From positions 7,988,900-8,052,899 of the forward strand of contig CM049322.1 in assembly GCA_026874595.1 (NCBI GenBank): a stretch of 64,000 nt of DNA, in the 5' to 3' direction. Positions 11,744 through 23,329 of this stretch are shown piece after piece. The notes under the pieces were generated by a model that ran no database searches, was not told where the DNA came from, and saw nothing but the letters and a program-made list of their open reading frames with translations. Position 1 is the stretch's first letter, and the number at the start of each line of letters is the position of its first letter. The position numbers and the translations under genes are program-made. The DNA is from Sipunculus nudus (taxonomy: Eukaryota > Annelida > Sipuncula > Golfingiida > Sipunculidae).

Positions 11744-11801
11744 ATGGAACGAAAGCGATCAGCTGGGGACGAAAAAGCCCCACCGGAAAAGAAACACAAA
11801 G
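11744..11801 (+). CDS. NLR1 exon 1 (initiator, basic N-terminus)
   Basis: ATG at 11744 is the first in-frame ATG after a TGA at 11723-11725. It encodes 19 residues beginning MERKRSAGDEKAPPEKKH, a charged, nuclear-localisation-like segment, and stops at GTAGTT in phase 1. NLR2 exon 1 (37737-37809) has the same phase and also a basic N-terminus, but the sequences differ. The start choice is reasonable but not confirmed by transcripts. Confidence 0.6.
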
Positions 11802-14800
11802 GTAGTTTACACCGTTCACGAAAGTTTTGTTTTGTGCTGCCACGTTACCGTTTTACAATGTCTATCTCCTCATGAGATGTATATGACTTTTAGTTAATCA
11901 CCAAAGGAATAGTCCTATTTGTGATGTATTAAATATTTCCCAGGTGGTGAGAAAGGCGAAGTTTGATTTAGATATAGATTTTTTTATTGCATAACATACT
12001 TTGTTTGCTGTAATTGTATATAAATATATTTTATTTTCTTAACTGAACATTTCATTGTTGAAGTGTCATTATTAATTAAAATTCTGGTATAAATAAATTC
12101 CAGAAGGCCAAGTTCATCCCAATGTGATTCAAACGCAGAGAACTTGGTTAGTCCAAAACATTGATGTCTTGAATACCCCTATACTGGACGAACTTGTAAC
12201 AGAGAGTGTCCTATCGCAGATTCAACTGACAGCTCTCAAGGTTAGTTTACAGTATTCTTGGACGTAGTTACATGAACTCATTTTTAAGGTGAAACTAAGA
12301 TAAAAACTGATTTTTTTTTAATATATGGTTTTATACAGGTATATAGTTTTTACATTTGATGGCTTGAAATTTAAACTGAACCGCAGGAATCATGTTCTCA
12401 ATTTGCCACCTGTTGAAAGCTCATAATTTGCTCAGAAAGTGTCATTCCTTTTGTCCGCAAAGTGTTTCAAACAAAACTAAAGTCTGAACTAAACACCCCT
12501 TAAAATTCCACATATAATACAGGTAAAAGGTCCATCCTTAAGCTGTCTTTACCTTCAACCGACCTGATATTGCTATGGCAGTGTTTAATTCATGATACAC
12601 GGATGGACGTAAACTTTATATTTTTTTTTTATTATTTTTAAACTAGCCTTTTGCTTGTCTAAAATAATGTTTCAGCCAATAAAACTGTCCCACATATTCC
12701 GCAATTAACAGGAGAAAAATTCAACAAATATACAGAGAGTATCTGGACTACTTGACCATCTCTACGGGAGATGTGAACAGGACTGGCAGAAATTTAAGAA
12801 CTGTCTTTCCAAACATGGCCACCATCATGTGGTGACAGCAATTGAAGCAGGTAAATATAAAGTTTAATTAGGAAAGGTGCACAGTGTAAGTGACTGAAGG
12901 TAAATATAAATATTAATGAGGAATAATTATAGTGCAAGTCACTGAAGCTAAGCATAAATATTTATTACTAGCTGATAGACCCGGTATACCGGGCTTATTA
13001 CCGGGGTTGGGGAGATTTATAAACTGAGATGTGAAATGTTGGCTCCTTTTTTATTCTCAAAGTTAACAGATAATATAGGTTTTCAGTGGGAAACTGTCTC
13101 CAAAAAATATGTATAAACATTTTGGCAGGACTGCAGAATAACTCACCCTCCTCTCTGAGGCACAACACTTCAGTGAACAGAAAACGTTTCTATGTCCAGC
13201 TGCTTGTATCTTAATTTTGCCACTGATTTTTATCTGCCTCTTACTTGTAAATTACATGAATCCTAAACATCATACCGTCCGTCCGTATAAACTCATAACT
13301 TTATGGAGACAGTGCGTCAATGATCCTGCAGTCGCTCCAATATGTTTAACACTTATTATGTGGGGCTATCCTCTCAGCAAGAAATTTATACCCCGGTTTG
13401 TTTACCTTGAAGACCTGGTCAGTGATGGTGTTTACATTGCGAACCGGAATGAGACGCGGGGGCATTCAGGTTTTCGATGATATTTGACTGGATTTTATCG
13501 TTGGACGTATAAAGATTTGGTTGATGTGAAGAACACATGAAAGATTTATTAAATGTACGTTGAAAGGACACTGTTCCTGAAGAAAGAAACAGAAATATGA
13601 ATACCTCGTAAGTAGCAGAAGCGGACCCAACGGGACTCCATGCAGAGGGTCCGTATTCATTTTCAACCACCGCATATTCATTTTTTCATCGTTTCAGACA
13701 AATTTTGAGGCCTGAAACCCCAGACACTACTCCACCCCACCCAACCCCACCCAACGCTTGTTCGTGCAATTGGGACCTTGAAATAGGTTTTGTCATTATT
13801 CCTCCTGGGTTGAATTCTCCATTTCATAAAGCGAGTACCATATTTTTCTTTTTTTCTTTTACTGACCACGCACGTGGGTGAGAGCCTGGGTCAATGAAAG
13901 GCCCGACAGGCTCAAATCCCTAACTGAAAGCAAGCGTTATTCATATGAACAATAGTAGTGTTTGAGGTTGAGAGACCTCGATGCATGCGTTCGGTCATTG
14001 CCGAAGGCATTTCGGCTGTGCTCGATCTAGCCTCTGTGCTAGTCAGTAAAAACGGAAAAATCACTCAAAATTATATGTACATTAAAAATAATTTATTCTC
14101 ATATCACCTATGTCACTGCGGGCATAATAACCTTTAAAGTGATATAAGGCACACTATTGTACACAGCGCGCTTTTAGAGAACATTGCGAACAGACGTGAA
14201 CCGAATTCCTTTTATAAGTATTAGATAAATATTTCAAAGCGTGACTGAAGGCAAATATAAATACTAATGATAAATAACTCTCATTGTAAGTGACTGAACA
14301 TAAATATAATTATTTATGAGGAATTATTTACAGTGCAGGTAACTGAAGTTTTGGTACACATACACAAGCATCACCCTTGATTTATAGATAAAACATTTTG
14401 TCATATAAAATGTTTACTTTTTCTTTTAATATATACCGATTGTTTTAATATTCTTATAATCTTAATGCAGTGGTGCACCAATCTGTCCCTGATCTTTGTT
14501 ATTTTTTCTTAAAAATTTGTCTTTTTTGAACATTCCTTATACTCAATAAGTCAAGGGTCGGGCACTTAGAGGCAAGCTATAAGAATATTGTCTATAATCT
14601 TAGTTTCTGCTATTTTTCAAAGTCAGTACATTCAATTTGAGATTCTGGACTGGGTAAACAATAAGGTGTTTCCAAAAGGAAATTAATGACCGAGAACAAC
14701 AATAATGTGACATTTTCTGCATTTTTTTCCTTTTTCTGCATTTTTCTTTGTTTAATTTAATACAAAAGTAGACTTTTAGCTAAAAGTAGACTGCTTTTTA

Positions 14801-16315
14801 ATTAAACAATATTAACATGTTCTGTCATAACGGTTACTTAACATACATCACTGACTGTGGGGAAATGTGATTCATTGGGACCCATGTGTAAGATCATATA
14901 ATATCTTGGAAATTATATCATGTTTCTCGTGCTATGAAATGAAAACAATTGTTTCATTTTTTTCTATTACAGCCACAGTAGAGAATACCAGTGAGAACAT
15001 CACTGACTGTCAAAAAGCGGTGGCTCGACATTACAAGAGGTTCCACAAAGACGTAATTTTGTATCCCTATGGCAACCGAAAGAGAACTGTTAGACTGGAC
15101 GCAGTTTACACCTCTATGACATATTCTGTGACCACAGACGACGGAAAAACTACAAACACCTCTGATATTGCCACTGTATTGAGCAATGTAAGTTTATCAC
15201 AAAAATCTTTCAATATTTTGTTTCATATTTAATTCCTTCATATATCTATTGCCTCTTGTCGTTTTAATATTCTGAGAATAAACGTTGATAAAACGAGAAC
15301 CATGAGGTGACTTTCAGCCCTATTAACCTTAGGTAATACCTTTTTATTTCATTTAATTTTTTTGTGATGTTTAATTTTATTTTTAGAGTGATGCCATATA
15401 TCTTAGTTTACCTCAGTTGTCATACATGGTAACAATAAAACTTTAAAAATCATTTAGGATGTATATATTAATATCACAAAGATTTGACTCAAACCAGACA
15501 AATTTACGGAAATTGGTGGAAAGTATAGCGCGTTGTATGTCAGACCAGCGTATTACTGAAATGAAAATTCTTTTATGACCAAAACCAGATGGTCATAACC
15601 AGATTGCATATAACTCTGTCTGCACATTCTTAACGAGTAGTCGGACCTTGTTTTTAAATTACAGAGATATCATTGAATGTTCTTTGTCTGACTGAGTTCG
15701 GTATTTTTGTGTTTTGTTCTGATTCTTGTTTGATTTATTTAAATGGTTTTATGATTAAACTAGCTGATAAACCGGTATACCGGGCTTTTTACCGGGGTTT
15801 GGGAGATATATTTACTGAGATATTGAATGTTGGCTCATTTTTTATTATAAAAGTTATGGCACAATATTGTACACAACGCGGTTTTAGAGAACATTGCGCA
15901 CAAACGTGAACCGAATTCCTTTTATAAGTATTAGATACAATTTTACAAACCAAGTTTACTGTTAACTGAAATGGCAGGTAAATCTAATCACTCACTTCAC
16001 CTGCACTGTTCATTTCTTGATCAACTGCGTCAGTCAACTCATCCCTTAAATTTATCTTGTATTTATTCAAGATGTTAAGACGAAAGGGTTCTGCAGTCAC
16101 AATCTGAGGTCACAATCAAAGGCATTAACTTTTAGTTTTTGTTATGAATAAAAGTAGTACGCAACCGTTAGGTGTACGGAACCGTTAATTTTGTTACATG
16201 GGCTAAAAGCCATTATATTAATGATGTAAGGTGACACAATAAAACTGTTCTCCACATTGACTGGGACTTCTATGGATATATCCTTTCACGATGGGTAAGA
16301 TCAGGACATTGATAT

Positions 16316-16364
<49 letters not shown>

Positions 16365-16372
16365 TATATATA

Positions 16373-16420
<48 letters not shown>

Positions 16421-16809
16421 TTTTACAGGATTATCCGATTACATTCTAAGATTTATCAACTACTTTATAATTATGTGATCAAAATCATAACAAACAAAAA
16501 GAAATCTGACAGTGAACGTTGAGTCTTTAATCAATTACCCTAGTTTGCCATTGGACGACACAATTTCAAAACCTTTCGTACAGGTCCTTGATAATATTAT
16601 TCAAAAGTAATTAATTATTGAAATTCAGTTGTTAAATCCCACTTGAAAGAACCATTTTCCAAGATATAAAATCAGTAGTTTCTCATGATATAATCTTTCT
16701 GTTCGTTGTAACTGACCGTGCATGAAGTCATATCCAATATAATACAACATATGAGATTTTCCTTAGTTACTTAATGAATTCAAACTAATAAAGTCAGGTG
16801 TTATTCTGT

Positions 16810-16854
<45 letters not shown>

Positions 16855-19070
16855 TATATATATATATTGGCACATTATCAGTAACTACATTTCTAATAAT
16901 ATTCTTTTTGGTTTAAGTTACCTAGGGTTATTTATATATGAACAGAACCAAAGCCATGCTTACCATGCCGTGGACCCTTTAACAATATCATAATTTTGCA
17001 TATTTTCGATACCCTGAGGTTAATAATTTTTCCTGGTTCAAAATGTGACTGACTGGTATATGCTGACTCATCTGGTATATGACCAGGTGGAAAAGGTTAA
17101 ACAATCCAATAACGATATGTCCCTGATTCTGTATGCTCAAATATTTAATGTGGTCTTTCCTAATCCAACCCCCTCTCAATAACTTTTATTGCACCCGGTT
17201 CTTTAGATTTATTAGATTTCCTACTGAAACACAAACACAAAAAAAGGCTGTCACTTAAACATAACCTCCTTAGTAGAGGAGACAACATATGCAAATCAGA
17301 TAAATTGTTACATAGATATAAAACTCCTTCGAACATTTAAACATCGAATAAAATATTTAACCGTATATAAAACCCACATTTTCTGTATTTACAACCAATT
17401 GACTAATAACTGTTCAGTTACTAATTAACTTTTGTACTGGGTATATGAAACTCTGGCATGTTGGGGATGGACGTTTGATTTTATTACCTATATTGTTTGC
17501 TTCATATTAATAAAAGGAAAGTGTAATTTGAGACTGATATCTAGTAGTGACTATTTCAATTCTGCTGTTATACAAGCTAAATTAAATATGTTGGTTTTGA
17601 ATATGTCTGAAATAAGTGGAAAGAAATATCATCCTCACACAGTAATATGCAATAACCTTCTTTGTTACTTCTAATATTTCTGCTTTTCTTAATGGTAAAA
17701 TAAAGAATTTAAAGGAATTTACCTATGCTTATTCTATAGTCCATGACCTGGACCAGAAACTTATGTTTATATCATATTTGACCGACATATTCCGACTACA
17801 CGACTGCCGTAATATAATTTCATTTTGTTGTGGTATATCTGAACATTGCGGGAACGAGCTGCTCTCACATGCTGTCAAACTTGTCAGACATAGCAAGGAT
17901 AGACCGACCGCTCATCAGTGTCCATACTTTAACTCCATTTCCTGGCACTCGGGGAAGGTTGACTGGGAGGCTGAAGTAAACCCCTCCTCTGACATCAGTT
18001 TTTATATTGCACAATGTGTTGCGGAGTTTAAGAACCCGAATCTTTGTGCTATTCCTTTACCAAACAGTATTACTCTAGATCTCTCTCAGTCTGAGACAGA
18101 CGCTATGTTAACAATGTTCAGACACAACAAGTCACAATCAGCGGTTATAGCTATTGAGATAAAGAATGGTGTTCTCAGTAGAGATATATGGGAGACAGCA
18201 ACATCAGTAATACTGCCACATGAGCTCAAACAGCTTTATATAACCTTGACTTGTATAGATGACACGGCAGTACTAGCAGCAAGTATTAATCAAATGGCCA
18301 AACTGACGCATCTGAAACTCCAGATACAATCCCTGACACAGACTGACAGCGAGCGCCTCCTGGCGGTGATCCCGCAGACCATAACACTTCATAGGTTGTT
18401 GCTGAGATATTTCCCCCTGAGTGCCCGCGGGGCTGATTTTTTATTTAAACTCGCGGGGACTCAGCATCATATGGGAAGGCTACATGTTACAGACACCGAC
18501 CTGTCAATGCTGGGTCCGCGCGTGACATCACTCCTCACATCTCAACATCTGGTTCAACTTGTAATCTCCAACACTCACGTGACCCGGCAGCAGGTGACTT
18601 CACTGTGTACCGACCTGCCGGGTCAATGCCGCCATCTCCTGTGGCTGAACATGTCCGGTAATGATATATCTGATGTGGAGGACCGATTAGCTGAGGCCAT
18701 CTCAAAACTTAACCATCTCTCATGGCTTAATATCAGGAACTGTAATATAACATCACAGGGACTGTGGCGGATCATGCAACATCTGCCGGACTCACTGCGT
18801 CTGTTAGACATTTGTAACAATGGTTTCACACATTTCTCACGGCTGTCAGAGTGTTGTCATTTTCTAAAGTATATTCGTTTTCTGTGGTGTGAGGGTACAG
18901 CTGTACCGGCCGAGGTGATGCAAGAACTGGTACAAGTGTGTGACCAAAACCTCCCTGAGCTCAAACTGATGTACGACGACAAATCATGCCAGGCTGGTAA
19001 ACAAGCTTTACAGGCGTTTACTGTTGAGCTCATTAATGAGATATCGACAAGGGCACATAAGGTAGACTGA
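11744..19070 (+). CDS. NLR1: CARD...LRR gene of NLR type lacking a recognisable NACHT domain
   Basis: Reconstructed exons: 11744-11801, 12104-12240, 12712-12850, 14973-15187 and a last exon of about 17706-19070. Phases are compatible throughout; a join at 17706 would give about 637 residues. The CARD (exons 2-3), pre-NACHT exon (HYKRFH motif) and LRR region all have clear counterparts in NLR2 at 37737-56577. No Walker A, Walker B or winged-helix sequence is recognisable between 15188 and 17705, where NLR2 has over 300 codons. Strong similarity to NLR2 starts abruptly at about 17763. Either the gene is a pseudogene or it makes a CARD-LRR protein without an ATPase motor. CARD-NACHT-LRR proteins are cytosolic immune sensors (family knowledge). 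Two Helitron-like elements lie in its introns. Confidence 0.65.
12104..12240 (+). CDS. NLR1 exon 2 (CARD, first half)
   Basis: The exon lies between an ATTCCAG acceptor and a GTTAGT donor, entering in phase 1 and leaving in phase 0. Its 137-nt length equals that of NLR2 exon 2 exactly. The peptide has the CARD pattern: LVQNIDV...PILDELVTESVLSQIQLTALK, matching helices 1 to 4 of the death-fold CARD family (hydrophobic L..I..L.D.LV...VL). CARDs mediate homotypic binding to adaptors or caspases. Confidence 0.82.
12712..12850 (+). CDS. NLR1 exon 3 (CARD, second half)
   Basis: It follows an AACAG acceptor and ends GCAG/GTAAAT, phase 0 to 1. The peptide EKNSTNIQRVSGLLDHLYG continues as RCEQDWQKFKNCLSKHG, the CARD helix 5-6 signature (LLDxL...W..F...L). 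NLR2 exon 3 (38671-38812) aligns along its whole length. The exon 2/3 boundary falls inside the CARD in both genes, so they share gene structure as well as sequence. Confidence 0.82.
12857..12967. repeat. Intronic minisatellite, left part (about 55-60 bp unit)
   Basis: Units of the type 'TAAGTGACTGAAGGTAAATA' followed by TAAATATTAATGAGGAATAATTATAGTG. The array continues at 14226-14350 after a Helitron-like insertion. Confidence 0.65.
12968..14225 (-). mobile_element. Non-autonomous Helitron-like element 1 in NLR1 intron 3
   Basis: Read on the minus strand, it starts TCTAATACTTATAAAAGG and ends with the palindrome CCCGGTATACCGGG, eight bases, then CTAG. That is the Helitron pattern: 5' TC, subterminal 3' hairpin and a CTRR end. 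The flanks are A and T, so insertion was between A and T without a created duplication, as Helitrons do. The target was the minisatellite now split at 12967/14226. A second element with the same ends lies at 15760-15935. The interior has no Rep/helicase frame and carries a family F repeat at about 13655-13830. Confidence 0.8.
13655..13830 (+). repeat. Family F repeat nested in Helitron-like element 1
   Basis: 'TTTCAGACAAATTTTGAGGCCTG', a C-rich run, 'GCTTGTTCGTGCAATTGGGACC' and 'CCTCCTGGGTTG' match, in order, the block at 58140-58330. The short element 2 lacks this segment, so it is either a later insertion or captured sequence. Confidence 0.6.
14226..14350. repeat. Intronic minisatellite, right part
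   Basis: Two further units ('GTGACTGAAGGCAAATATAA', then TACTAATGATAAATAA, and so on) continue the array interrupted at 12967. Confidence 0.65.
14973..15187 (+). CDS. NLR1 exon 4 (pre-NACHT segment)
   Basis: A strong acceptor (TTTTTTTCTATTACAG) and donor (GTAAGT) bound a 215-nt exon, phase 1 to 0. The peptide includes KAVARHYKRFHKDVILYPYG and closes DIATVLSN. NLR2 exon 6 (50940-51157) gives QVAR-HYRRYHSHIDVCPHGPYRRE...DIFRN. The shared 'ARHY+R+H' core resembles the segment before NACHT in NLRs, where the chain runs into the first NACHT strands. In NLR2 the next exon opens with Walker A; in NLR1 no such exon was found. Confidence 0.8.
15760..15935 (-). mobile_element. Short Helitron-like element 2 (176 bp) in NLR1
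   Basis: It has the same termini as the element at 12968-14225. On the minus strand the start is TCTAATACTTATAAAAGG; the end has the hairpin CCGGTATACCGG, then CTAG, with A/T flanks. It retains the 'AGAACATTGCGCACAAACGTGAACC' terminal block but lacks about 1.1 kb of interior, so it is a deletion derivative or a minimal family member. Confidence 0.8.
16319..16415. repeat. (TA)n microsatellite
   Basis: About 97 bp of nearly pure TA with minor interruptions at 16356 and 16373. Confidence 0.9.
16813..16867. repeat. (TA)n microsatellite
   Basis: About 55 bp of TA with one A interruption. Confidence 0.9.
17706..19070 (+). CDS. NLR1 last exon (post-NACHT and LRR region)
   Basis: From 17763 the frame is closely similar to NLR2 from 55300: FISYLTDIFRLHDCRNIISF onward is identical for over 20 residues, then both proceed through matching linker and LRR segments to a TGA at 19068-19070. 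The 5' limit is uncertain. An AATAAAG acceptor at 17705 after a pyrimidine-rich stretch would join exon 4 in phase 0. The first 19 codons (NLKEFTYAYSIVHD...) align loosely with QEHLAAFAIVHN of NLR2. The LRR region has patterns such as LSWLNIRNCNITSQG and LRLLDICNNGFTHF. The C-terminus runs eight residues beyond the NLR2 stop. No AATAAA lies in the next 180 bp. Confidence 0.82.
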   Translation, partial: NLKEFTYAYSIVHDLDQKLMFISYLTDIFRLHDCRNIISFCCGISEHCGNELLSHAVKLVRHSKDRPTAHQCPYFNSISWHSGKVDWEAEVNPSSDISFYIAQCVAEFKNPNLCAIPLPNSITLDLSQSETDAMLTMFRHNKSQSAVIAIEIKNGVLSRDIWETATSVILPHELKQLYITLTCIDDTAVLAASINQMAKLTHLKLQIQSLTQTDSERLLAVIPQTITLHRLLLRYFPLSARGADFLFKLAGTQHHMGRLHVTDTDLSMLGPRVTSLLTSQHLVQLVISNTHVTRQQVTSLCTDLPGQCRHLLWLNMSGNDISDVEDRLAEAISKLNHLSWLNIRNCNITSQGLWRIMQHLPDSLRLLDICNNGFTHFSRLSECCHFLKYIRFLWCEGTAVPAEVMQELVQVCDQNLPELKLMYDDKSCQAGKQALQAFTVELINEISTRAHKVD

Positions 19071-19704
19071 CGGTAACCAGAATTCAACACATTTATAAGT
19101 TACAGAATAGTTACACAGTTACAGAATATACATAATTTAAGAACAAAACTCGTTATTTTTTACAATTAAGTTTCTTTTATTCTTTTTAAAATGTTTTTTC
19201 CGGTACAGGATTTTTGTTCTCCGGTTTACTTGAAGCTTCATATGCGGCGAGGTATCCATGGAATGTATACATACGCCGCATTATAACACGCAGTGACAAT
19301 TCAAATCTTGACTTCTCGTGACACGATTGTGTAAGTGAACAAAAAGGTATGAAAAACCACTGGATTTACATAATCACTATCTGTTTAAATGAACCAAAAT
19401 GCCGGTGACCAAGCTGATATGAGCGAACTTTTACCATGAGTCACGTTTATCCTTTTGTTGAATCAGTGTTTTGATGGTATGATAAAATTATTTAAACAGG
19501 ATAATTTTAAATTGAATATATATATATATTTATATATATATATATATATACGTATATATAGTTGTAGTTTTTTGGCGTCTGTATAAAACCAAAGAAAAAC
19601 ACGTATTGAATATAATTTTGGTTTGCTAAAAATACCACAATATTTCTCCTTGGTACATTTCTAGGATTTGATTAAGTACCAGAGACTATTATAGCTAATA
19701 TACT

Positions 19705-19743
<39 letters not shown>

Positions 19744-20480
19744 GTGCGTTTGGTGTACATGTGTATGACACGTCTTCCGACCATGTTATATATTTTGCAA
19801 CCCGACCCCAATCAAAATGCTGTTCCAGCCCCTATGAATAAAGAAAGTTCTATGAATATGGATGGCTCGAACATTAGGTTATGGTCCAAAACGAGCACAA
19901 GTTGCAAATGTATTACCTGTTAATATTACTCTGGCCCAGAGTAAGTTTTGGATAGTCAGCCGTATTGGAGAGCTAGCTCAAACTGGGACAGAATGGAGCG
20001 ATAATGGGTGATCGGATTCACTGTAAGAGCTTGGAAATAAGGACAAGGTCAAAAATAAATATCAGGTGCAAATCTGTCTCCCATGACTAATATTGCAACC
20101 GCAGGTCAGTTTTTTAAACGGTCATATTTAAGCTGACACAAGGGCGGAAGGAAGAAATCGGTGGTTTTGCACTCGGGGGACCTAAGAAAGTCCAACGAAA
20201 TATTTAGCCCAAAATATTGATAAAGAAATAAACTCATCAATCACTAGAAGCGTCCCCATTACTTTGGAAGGAGGCTTAGTAAATGAAGTTTATATGAAAT
20301 GTTATAATGTTGTTCCCAACATTAAAGTAGAAACGTATGGGCCGTTTTTTACAATAAAGGCCAGTTTTATCACAATATGGGCAGGGTATGGTTATTACAA
20401 TATGGGTCGTTTTTATTACCATATGGGCCGTAATTACAATATGGGCAGGTTATTACATTATGGGTCATAACAGCGGACCT
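19071..20480. other. Intergenic, downstream of NLR1
   Basis: (TA)-rich tracts at 19518-19560 and 19707-19741. 'ATTACAATATGGGC' type short repeats run from about 20370 to 20465. No gene recognised. Confidence 0.5.
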
Positions 20481-20504
20481 GGAGTTGGCGGTCCGCCCCG
20501 GTCG

Positions 20505-20680
20505 GTTCGTTTAGGGGTGGGCGGTATTTAGGTGAATTTAGATAGGATATTTGTATAGTATAAAATATTTTGATATGATGTTCTTGAATTAAAGTATGAT
20601 TTTTTTAACTTTTGGAATAATACAATTAAACATTTTCCCATAAATTATCCAATTGTTTGAATTTGTATGAAAAAACTCTA
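20505..20680 (+). repeat. Family E dispersed repeat, copy 1
   Basis: 'GTATAAAATATTTTGATATGATG' followed by 'TTGAATTAAAGTATGATTTTT' and 'TTTGGAATAATACAATTAAAC' match 58675-58850 in order, with high similarity by eye. Confidence 0.7.
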
Positions 20681-20684
20681 ATAC

Positions 20685-21090
20685 GGGTAATGGACGAGCG
20701 ACAACGTGTATCCGCCGAAATCAGAGAGCATGGTACGGGGGAAGTAAGGGATGGATTAAGTGTTATGTAACACCATTCCCGAATGAAGTCTACTAAAACT
20801 CAGAAAAGGGCAATTTATTCAACAAAAACAGAAAGGTACGTGGCGTTACCTGTCTGGTATACGATATATCCCTGCAAGATGGATGGACGTGCCAAATGTC
20901 AGACCAACATCATCGAACCACTCGTGATATATGAGAAATGTTGACCCAAAGCAAATGTACGGAAGAACGCTAAGCGAAAACGACTGCATGTGGCGCCACA
21001 AGACTTGTGTATGAGATGGTGGTATATCCAAGATCTATGGACATGCACCATTTCAGACCAACACCTCTGTTTTGGGGGATAAATAAAGGT
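20685..21090 (+). mobile_element. Family G element, copy 3 (partial)
   Basis: The left end 'CGACAACGTGTATCCGCCGAAATCAGAG' at about 20698-20725 matches the left end of the element at 45. Two core units follow at about 20832 (GTGGCGTTACC) and 20991 (GTGGCGCCACAAGACTTGTG). The right end is not recognisable. Confidence 0.6.
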
Positions 21091-23329
21091 AATAAACAGG
21101 TGGAATTATAAGTTACTGTGCCCATTTCTGAATTCAGTTATATGTTCCTCACCAAATAAGGTCTTACCATGTTTAATTTCAAGTTAATCACAAATGGTGT
21201 GTACACGAAAAATTACGTAACAGCGTTACAGGTGAAATTTGCAATAAAATGGTATTTTCTCCAGTTTCCATTGGGGCGAAAGATGTAGTTTCAGTGAATT
21301 TTATGATATAAATGTGTGGTCTACAAAACATCTATAACGAAGACAATTTGCCATATAGTCTTTGCATATATATGTTTCCAGTTTTATAATGTTATTAAGA
21401 GGGGCGGCTAATTCTGTGACCGCCCCGGGCGGCACAAATGCTTGGTACGCCACTGGTCACAGTTCCTCAACTATCAATGAACTTGTTTTCAGAAATGACT
21501 TAAATATTAAATTTACACGTATCTACGACATTTTGGAACTCAACCATTATAATGTGTAGGGTAAAGATTTTTACTTGTTGTTGGTTCCGGATTGCTGCAT
21601 AAATTGCTTCAAAATTGCTTATAATTTCAATGAAAATTGTGAAATAAATCAAACCTAAGAGGGGGTACAACCTCTTAAACCCAACCCGAGTTTAAATATA
21701 GTATATATTAAGATGGAAAGGTCTGTGGTTATTTGTTGAGGAGGGGGAGGCAATTTATATCTTGTTTTAAATACAGTAGTAGACAAATTAATCGAGAATA
21801 CTCAAAATCTATTTAAGCCCTCGAAAAAAAATCCTGTATTTTACTTCCTCTCCCCCTCTCTCTCTCCCTTATACCTTATATATCTAATATTTATATGTAT
21901 AATTATATATGCTTAACTAATCTAACAAATAATAAGAAAATTCTACAATGAAAGACTGCACACTAAGCAGAGACGAAAATGATGCAAGTACAGCTGTTAA
22001 TGACCTGAGCCAGCAATAAGCGCAGTAGTAAAACGGAACGACGGCATGTACATTCCATAAACGGACATTTGGCAGAAACGTGTAAGGGAGTCACATTCGG
22101 ATATGTTCATATAAATTATATTCAGAAAACCGCCGCATTCACGTGACTGGTGAATATAAGAAAGTCAAAATTTTATTATGTATATATATGGAAAGCCCCG
22201 AACATATAAATAATCATCAAACGAACCAACCAAAAAATCACACTCTCACAGTTTGTAATCCAAGATTCAATTACGATTGGTGTTATAAAATCTACATACA
22301 ATAAAATAGTACGATTTATCTTCAGCATAATTGAGCAAGTGTGAATCAAAGAATCGTAGCAGGGGTATTGCTATTACATATCTATAATTCAAGGAGAACT
22401 ACTGTAGTAAATAATATTACAGAAATGTGAGTGAAAACAATTTAAAAATCAACAAGTAGTTTAGACATATACATAAACCAAAAATGTAACTAAATTTAAC
22501 TAAAAAGTTATCATTATCCTATTTACAATTTTACACTAGGTTTTCACTTGCAAAAAAATCCAAATATTATACAATGCTTATTTAGAAAAGCATTTATTAT
22601 TATGTACCTAGCAGGTTATATACACATTCCATTTGATTATACGAGAATATTTTATTATATTTCTAGAGGAAAGGCAATTATTTTCCATCAGAAAGGCTAT
22701 ACTGATATTTTAACAGTGGAATGGGCAATATATCACAGTCAAATCATTGAATGCCGTCAATCAGTCTTAAAAGTTCGTAAGCTGAGGATGGTAGAGGCAG
22801 CTTGCTTTCTTTAGGAATTTTGCAGTTTAGAGTTTCCTCTTTCCCTCTTCCCCTCTAACATTTTGTCCGATTTTCCTTATTTTGATTTCTGATATGTCTT
22901 GGGTTTGTTCGAAGACACCAACTTGGCCTTTGTTTCATTCATTCTTTATAATACACTCATTTACTTCACTACATGATCAAATGCACAAACTTTAGACTGT
23001 AAACGAATAACACTATATTAATCATGATTAAGAAGATATGCAACGAGGAATGATGAGAGAGAGAAGAAAGGAATGTGGGAAGTAAGAAGGGTTTTTGGTT
23101 TTAACACTAAGCCTCACCATGGTTTGGAGACAGAACTTTTCAGAGCTATACCATAAGTCCGCTTGAGATCTAAACCGGTCCGTTATAGTGGTCCGAGATG
23201 GTAAGGAATGAGGTCCGAGATCGTCGACCGGGCGGTCCGAGATTGTACTAAGTATATCGCCAGTATTGCCATACTACCTATGTAGCTGTAAATAAATCGT
23301 GTGCCGCATATCGACGTATTGCTTTTATA
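21091..23329. other. Intergenic, nothing recognised
   Basis: AT-rich with pyrimidine tracts near 21845-21870. At 23190-23245 the string GGTCCGAGAT recurs three times. No exon or RNA gene recognised. Confidence 0.45.

Larger units (their letters stand above)
15936..17705. other. NLR1 intron 4 region where the NACHT domain would be expected
   Basis: No GxxGxGKT/S Walker A, no hydrophobic-DGLDE Walker B and no FSHLSIQE-like winged-helix motif could be read in any frame. The region holds long (TA)n tracts and otherwise unrecognised AT-rich DNA. An open stretch at 17432-17674 has no recognisable domain. Confidence 0.55.
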
